Assembly: GCF_003667525.1 (NCBI RefSeq) | Contig: NZ_RCUW01000014.1 | Span: 1 to 55,666, forward strand | From: Mycetocola_B reblochoni | GTDB lineage: Bacteria > Actinomycetota > Actinomycetes > Actinomycetales > Microbacteriaceae | DNA: 55,666 nucleotides | Reading direction: 5' to 3' | Shown: positions 52,367-55,666 of the stretch, piece by piece | How positions within the stretch are numbered: position 1 is the stretch's first letter | Layout: each line of letters begins with the position of its first letter | Program-made: the position numbers and the translations under genes | The notes under the pieces: model-generated | What the model was told of the DNA's origin: nothing | What the model saw: the letters and a program-made list of their open reading frames with translations, nothing else | The model's database searches: none

Positions 52367-53743
52367 GTGAGTTTCAACGCTGAAAAGACACCACCCCCCT
52401 CCGTCGAGAAGTCGGCGATCCGCAAGGTCGCCGTGCGGCTCGTGCCCTTCGTCGCCCTGATGTTCTTCATCAACTACCTCGACCGCAGCGCGATCGGCTT
52501 CGCCGGCCCGAACGGCATGGAGGCCGACCTCGCGCTGAGCGCCGCGCAGTTCGGCTTCGCCAGCGGCGTGTTCTTCATCGGGTACATCATCCTCGAGGTG
52601 CCCTCGAACATGGCCCTGCACAAGTTCGGCGCCCGCATCTGGCTGGCCAGGATCATGATCACCTGGGGAATCGTCGCCCTGCTGTTCACCTGGGTGCAGA
52701 ACTTCGAGGGCCTTGTCGCCCTCCGCTTCCTGCTCGGGGTCGCCGAGGCCGGGTTCTTCCCCGGCGCGATCCTCTTCCTCAGCCTCTGGGTCCCCGCCAA
52801 GCACCGTGCCAAGATCCTCGCGCTGTTCTACCTGGCGCAGCCGCTGACCACGGTCATCGGCGCGCCCCTGGCCGGCTGGCTGATGACCCACGACGGCTTC
52901 TTCTTCGGCCTCGAGGGCTGGCGCTTCATGTTCTTCGGCGTCGCGATCCCCGCGATCCTCATCGGCGTGGTCGCCCTGTTCTACCTGAAGGACAAGCCGG
53001 CCGACGCGAAGTGGCTCACCACGGAGGAGCAGGAGTGGCTCACCACGGCGCTGGCGAAGGAGAACGCCGCGAAGTCCGGCACCGAGAAGACCTCGGGCCA
53101 CGGCAAGGGCGGGCTGAAGGTCGCGTTCGGCAGCGGCCGCGTCTGGGTGCTCAGCTTCATCTACTTCGGCGCTGTCTACGGCCTCTACGCGCTCGCGTTC
53201 TTCCTTCCGACCATCATCGGCGGCTTCGAGGAGCAGTTCGGCCTCAGCATGGGCCTGGTCGAGAAGGGCCTCGTCACGGCGATCCCGTACCTGCCCGCCG
53301 CCGTCGTCCTCTACCTGTGGTCGCGCGACGTGACCAAGCGCGGCCTGAAGACCTGGCACATCGCCCTGCCGATGGTCGTCGGAGGCGTGAGCGTGCCGGT
53401 GGCCCTGCTCATGAACAACCCGATCGCCACGGTCGCCGTCATCACGGTCACGGCCTGCGCCATCTTCGCCGTGCTGCCCAACTTCTGGACGCTGCCGACC
53501 CAGTTCCTCAGCGGTGCCGCCGCCGCGGCAGGGATCGCGCTGATCAACACCCTCGGCAACCTCGCCGGCTTCTCCGCGCCGTACATCACGGGCGCGCTGA
53601 AGGACAGCACCGGCGGACTCGTCATCCCCATGTTCGTCGTCGGCGGCTTCATGCTGCTCTCAGCCCTGCTCATGGTGCTGCTGTCGCGCCGCAGCCACGT
53701 CCAGTCGACCCCCGGCCAGCTGGTCGAGCCGGCCGGCCACTGA
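52367..53743 (+). CDS. ACS-family MFS transporter (sugar acid/polyol type)
   Basis: 458 residues from GTG 52367, 12 helices. The anion:cation symporter signature is present: NYLDRSAIGFAGP in helix 1 and GVAEAGFFPGAILFLSLWVP in helix 4. ACS members import sugar acids, tartrate or similar C4-C6 compounds with protons. Downstream DhaK-DhaL and RpiB genes suggest a C4 sugar or sugar alcohol. AAAAGAGA serves as ribosome site. Confidence 0.87.
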   Translation: MSFNAEKTPPPSVEKSAIRKVAVRLVPFVALMFFINYLDRSAIGFAGPNGMEADLALSAAQFGFASGVFFIGYIILEVPSNMALHKFGARIWLARIMITWGIVALLFTWVQNFEGLVALRFLLGVAEAGFFPGAILFLSLWVPAKHRAKILALFYLAQPLTTVIGAPLAGWLMTHDGFFFGLEGWRFMFFGVAIPAILIGVVALFYLKDKPADAKWLTTEEQEWLTTALAKENAAKSGTEKTSGHGKGGLKVAFGSGRVWVLSFIYFGAVYGLYALAFFLPTIIGGFEEQFGLSMGLVEKGLVTAIPYLPAAVVLYLWSRDVTKRGLKTWHIALPMVVGGVSVPVALLMNNPIATVAVITVTACAIFAVLPNFWTLPTQFLSGAAAAAGIALINTLGNLAGFSAPYITGALKDSTGGLVIPMFVVGGFMLLSALLMVLLSRRSHVQSTPGQLVEPAGH

Positions 53744-53779
53744 CACCCCCGCCCCCCACCCCGCCTACGGAGACATGAG

Positions 53780-55501
53780 ATGACCCGCCTCTACAACGAC
53801 CCCAACCAGTTCGCCGACGAGATGATCGACGGGTTTGTCGCGGCCAACCGGCGGCACGTCCGCCGTGTCCGCGGCGGGGTGGTCCGCTCCACCGCGAGCG
53901 CGCCGGGAACGGTCGCGCTGGTCACCGGGGGCGGCTCGGGCCACTACCCGGCGTTCGGCGGGCTGGTGGGCCAGGGGCTCGCGCACGGCGCTGCGCTGGG
54001 CAACCTGTTCGCCTCGCCGTCCTCCCAGCAGGTGCAGTCGGTCGCCCGAGCGGCCGACAACGGCGGAGGAATCCTGCTCAGCTACGGGAACTACGCCGGC
54101 GACGTGCTGCACTTCGGCAACGCCCAGAAGGTGCTGCGTGAGCAGGGGTACCGGGTCGAGACGGTCACCGTCACGGATGACATCTCCTCCGCCCCGCTCG
54201 CGGAGAAGCACAAGCGCCGCGGCATCGCCGGCGACCTCACCGTGTTCAAGTCGGCGGCCGCGGCGGCGGAGGAGGGCGCCACCCTCGACGAGGTCGTCCG
54301 CATCGCGGCGAAGGCGAACGAGCGCACCCGCTCCGTCGGCGTCGCGTTCTCCGGCTGCTCGCTGCCGGGTGCGGACGAGCCCCTGTTCACCGTGCCGGAG
54401 GGCCGCATGGCGGTCGGTATGGGCATCCACGGCGAGCCGGGCATCGACGAGACCGACGTCCCGACCGCCGACGGCCTCGCCGAGCTCTTCGTCGGCTCCC
54501 TCCTGGCCGAGCTGCCCGAGGGCATCGAGCGCCCGGAGGGGCAGCGCGTCGCCGTGCTGCTCAACGGGCTGGGGTCGGTCAAGTACGAGGAGCTCTTCGT
54601 CGTGTACCGGCGCGTCGAGCAGCTGCTGGACGAGGCGGGCATCACGATCGTCGAGCCCGAGGTCGGCGAGCTCGTCACGAGCTTCGACATGGCCGGGGCC
54701 TCGCTCACGCTGTTCTGGCTGGACGAGGAGCTCGAACGACTGTGGGCGGCGCCGGTCGACGCCCCGGCCTATACGAAGGGCTCCGTCGTTCCCGCCGCCC
54801 CGCTGAGCGCGGCCGTGCTGGCCGAGGCCGAGACCGAGACCATTCCCCCGGCCGATGAGGCCTCCCGTGCCGTCGCCCCGCTCGTCCACCGGGCTCTCGC
54901 GGCCGCCAGGGCCACGATCGATGCGACCGTCGACGAGCTCGGCCGGATCGACGCCGTCGCCGGGGACGGCGACCACGGCATCGGTATGCAGCGCGGCGTC
55001 ACGGCGGGCGAGGCGGCCGCCGCGGCGGCCGCCGACGCGGGTGCCGGGGCGAAGACCGTGCTCGACCGGGCGGCCGACGCCTGGTCGGACAGGGCGGGCG
55101 GCACCTCCGGCGCCCTCTGGGGCGCGGCGCTCACCGCCGTCGGCTCGGCCCTCGGTGACGAGGGGGCCCCCGATGCGGCCGCCGTCGCGGAGGGAGTCCG
55201 TCGGGCGAGCGCGGCGATCGGCGAGTTCGGCGCCGTGCCGGGCGACAAGACCCTCGTCGACGCGCTCGTGCCGTTCAGTGAGACACTGAGCGACCGCGTC
55301 GCCGCGGGCGCCGCCCTGGTCGACGCCTGGGCGGAGGCAGCCGAGCGCAGCACCGCCGCCGCGGCGGACACCGCGACGCTGCTGCCCCGGATGGGTCGCG
55401 CCCGGCCCCACGCGGAGAAGAGCCTCGGCACCCCCGACGCCGGCGCCCACTCCTTCGCCCTCATCGTCACCGCGATCGCCGCGGTGCTGGCCGAGCGGTG
55501 A
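53780..55501 (+). CDS. Fused DhaK-DhaL kinase (dihydroxyacetone/erythrulose kinase type)
   Basis: 573 residues joining the sugar-binding DhaK half (1-335) and the ATP-binding DhaL half (about 360-573). DhaK shows GGGSGHYPAFGGLVGQGL and His217 in GIHGEPG, which forms a covalent hemiaminal with the ketose. DhaL shows AGDGDHGIGMQRG with the Mg-ADP aspartates (D396, D398) and RAGGTSGALWGAAL. Fused forms use ATP rather than PEP. With RpiB-type isomerase downstream, the substrate is more likely erythrulose than dihydroxyacetone, as for the LerK enzyme of M. smegmatis tetritol catabolism. Confidence 0.9.
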   Translation: MTRLYNDPNQFADEMIDGFVAANRRHVRRVRGGVVRSTASAPGTVALVTGGGSGHYPAFGGLVGQGLAHGAALGNLFASPSSQQVQSVARAADNGGGILLSYGNYAGDVLHFGNAQKVLREQGYRVETVTVTDDISSAPLAEKHKRRGIAGDLTVFKSAAAAAEEGATLDEVVRIAAKANERTRSVGVAFSGCSLPGADEPLFTVPEGRMAVGMGIHGEPGIDETDVPTADGLAELFVGSLLAELPEGIERPEGQRVAVLLNGLGSVKYEELFVVYRRVEQLLDEAGITIVEPEVGELVTSFDMAGASLTLFWLDEELERLWAAPVDAPAYTKGSVVPAAPLSAAVLAEAETETIPPADEASRAVAPLVHRALAAARATIDATVDELGRIDAVAGDGDHGIGMQRGVTAGEAAAAAAADAGAGAKTVLDRAADAWSDRAGGTSGALWGAALTAVGSALGDEGAPDAAAVAEGVRRASAAIGEFGAVPGDKTLVDALVPFSETLSDRVAAGAALVDAWAEAAERSTAAAADTATLLPRMGRARPHAEKSLGTPDAGAHSFALIVTAIAAVLAER

Positions 55502-55539
55502 GCCCTGGCCCGTCGCACACACACGAAGGAGAGAAACGA

Positions 55540-55666
55540 ATGGCTGAGAAGCTTCGTCTGGTGATCGGTTCGGATGATGCCGGTTTTGGGTACAAGGAGA
55601 TCGTGAAGGGGATGGTGCAGGACGAGGGTCTTGTGGCGTCGCTGGTGGATGTGGGCGTGGATGCGG
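55540..55666 (+). CDS. RpiB/LacAB-type sugar-phosphate isomerase, N-terminal part
   Basis: The first 42 codons are in the window. KLRLVIGSDDAGFGYKEIVKGMV is the RpiB/LacAB/LerI N-terminal pattern, with the DDAG variant of DHAG typical of erythrulose-phosphate isomerases. GAAGGAG precedes the ATG. Third positions are often T (GGT, GAT, TTT, CTT), unlike all neighbours. Presumed role: isomerising erythrulose phosphate after the DhaK-DhaL kinase. Confidence 0.8.
   Translation, partial: MAEKLRLVIGSDDAGFGYKEIVKGMVQDEGLVASLVDVGVDA

Overview
The window is very GC-rich DNA with actinobacterial codon use, in which almost every third codon position is G or C. Gene content fits a Gram-positive actinomycete, most like Micrococcales: a dnaK-grpE-dnaJ-hspR operon with HAIR operators, CarD, DUF2017 beside ClpS, a mycobacterial-type Dcd and an LPxTG-type surface protein. 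A perfect 14-bp parS core, together with dcd, carD and the dnaK operon, suggests an origin-proximal position. That placement is inference. Species was not determined.

Layout. 0-1.2 kb: the end of an IS5-type element has cut into a drug-efflux-like MFS gene that is cotranscribed with an ArsR-type regulator. 1.2-3.6 kb: a cyanate locus with a PAS-AraC regulator divergent from cyanase and a formate/nitrite-family channel. 3.7-7.7 kb: a FadR regulator, an unknown protein, then a four-carbon acid-sugar kinase and dehydrogenase. 7.7-9.7 kb: heme oxygenase, a DUF2809 membrane protein, an MT0933-type small protein and a DUF2470 heme-associated protein. 9.8-20.2 kb: a LacI regulator, two GNATs, and a translationally coupled Opp-type ABC importer operon with an alpha/beta hydrolase, followed by a GH1 beta-glycosidase. 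20.4-25.1 kb: small membrane protein, ABM monooxygenase, IMPACT/YigZ protein, tRNA-Gly(CCC), dcd, an unknown protein, a DUF3060 lipoprotein, TetR and CarD. 25.1-30.7 kb: a frameshifted HSL-type esterase, VOC protein, idi, adhP, a decayed gntR and a UMF1-type MFS. 30.8-34.9 kb: the dnaK heat-shock operon. 35.0-37.9 kb: methyltransferase, DsbA-like lipoprotein, alpha/beta hydrolase. 37.9-43.9 kb: a PspC-type two-component system divergent from a PspC/LiaF-like protein operon that runs into clpS, DUF2017 and a glycosyltransferase. 44.0-50.8 kb: one 2,252-residue DUF11-rich cell-wall protein ending in LPTTG. 50.9-55.7 kb: a GNAT, then a FadR regulator divergent from an ACS-family transporter, a fused DhaK-DhaL kinase and the start of an RpiB-type isomerase. 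This last set looks like an erythrulose/tetritol catabolic locus.

How parts work together. Two separate C4-sugar loci, each with its own FadR regulator, sit near the two ends of the window. A shared 14-bp operator-like site precedes both the LacI gene and the ABC importer operon, which links them as one predicted beta-glycoside uptake regulon. Many genes overlap as ATGA or GTGA, and at least three appear to be leaderless. The most notable signals are the cyanase plus FNT-channel pairing, the intragenic parS core, a G8 tract that breaks the HSL esterase, an IMPACT gene with no canonical start codon, and an rpiB with markedly different codon use at the right edge. I saw no CRISPR array, prophage or clearly novel defence system. 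No stretch over 300 bases lacks a gene.
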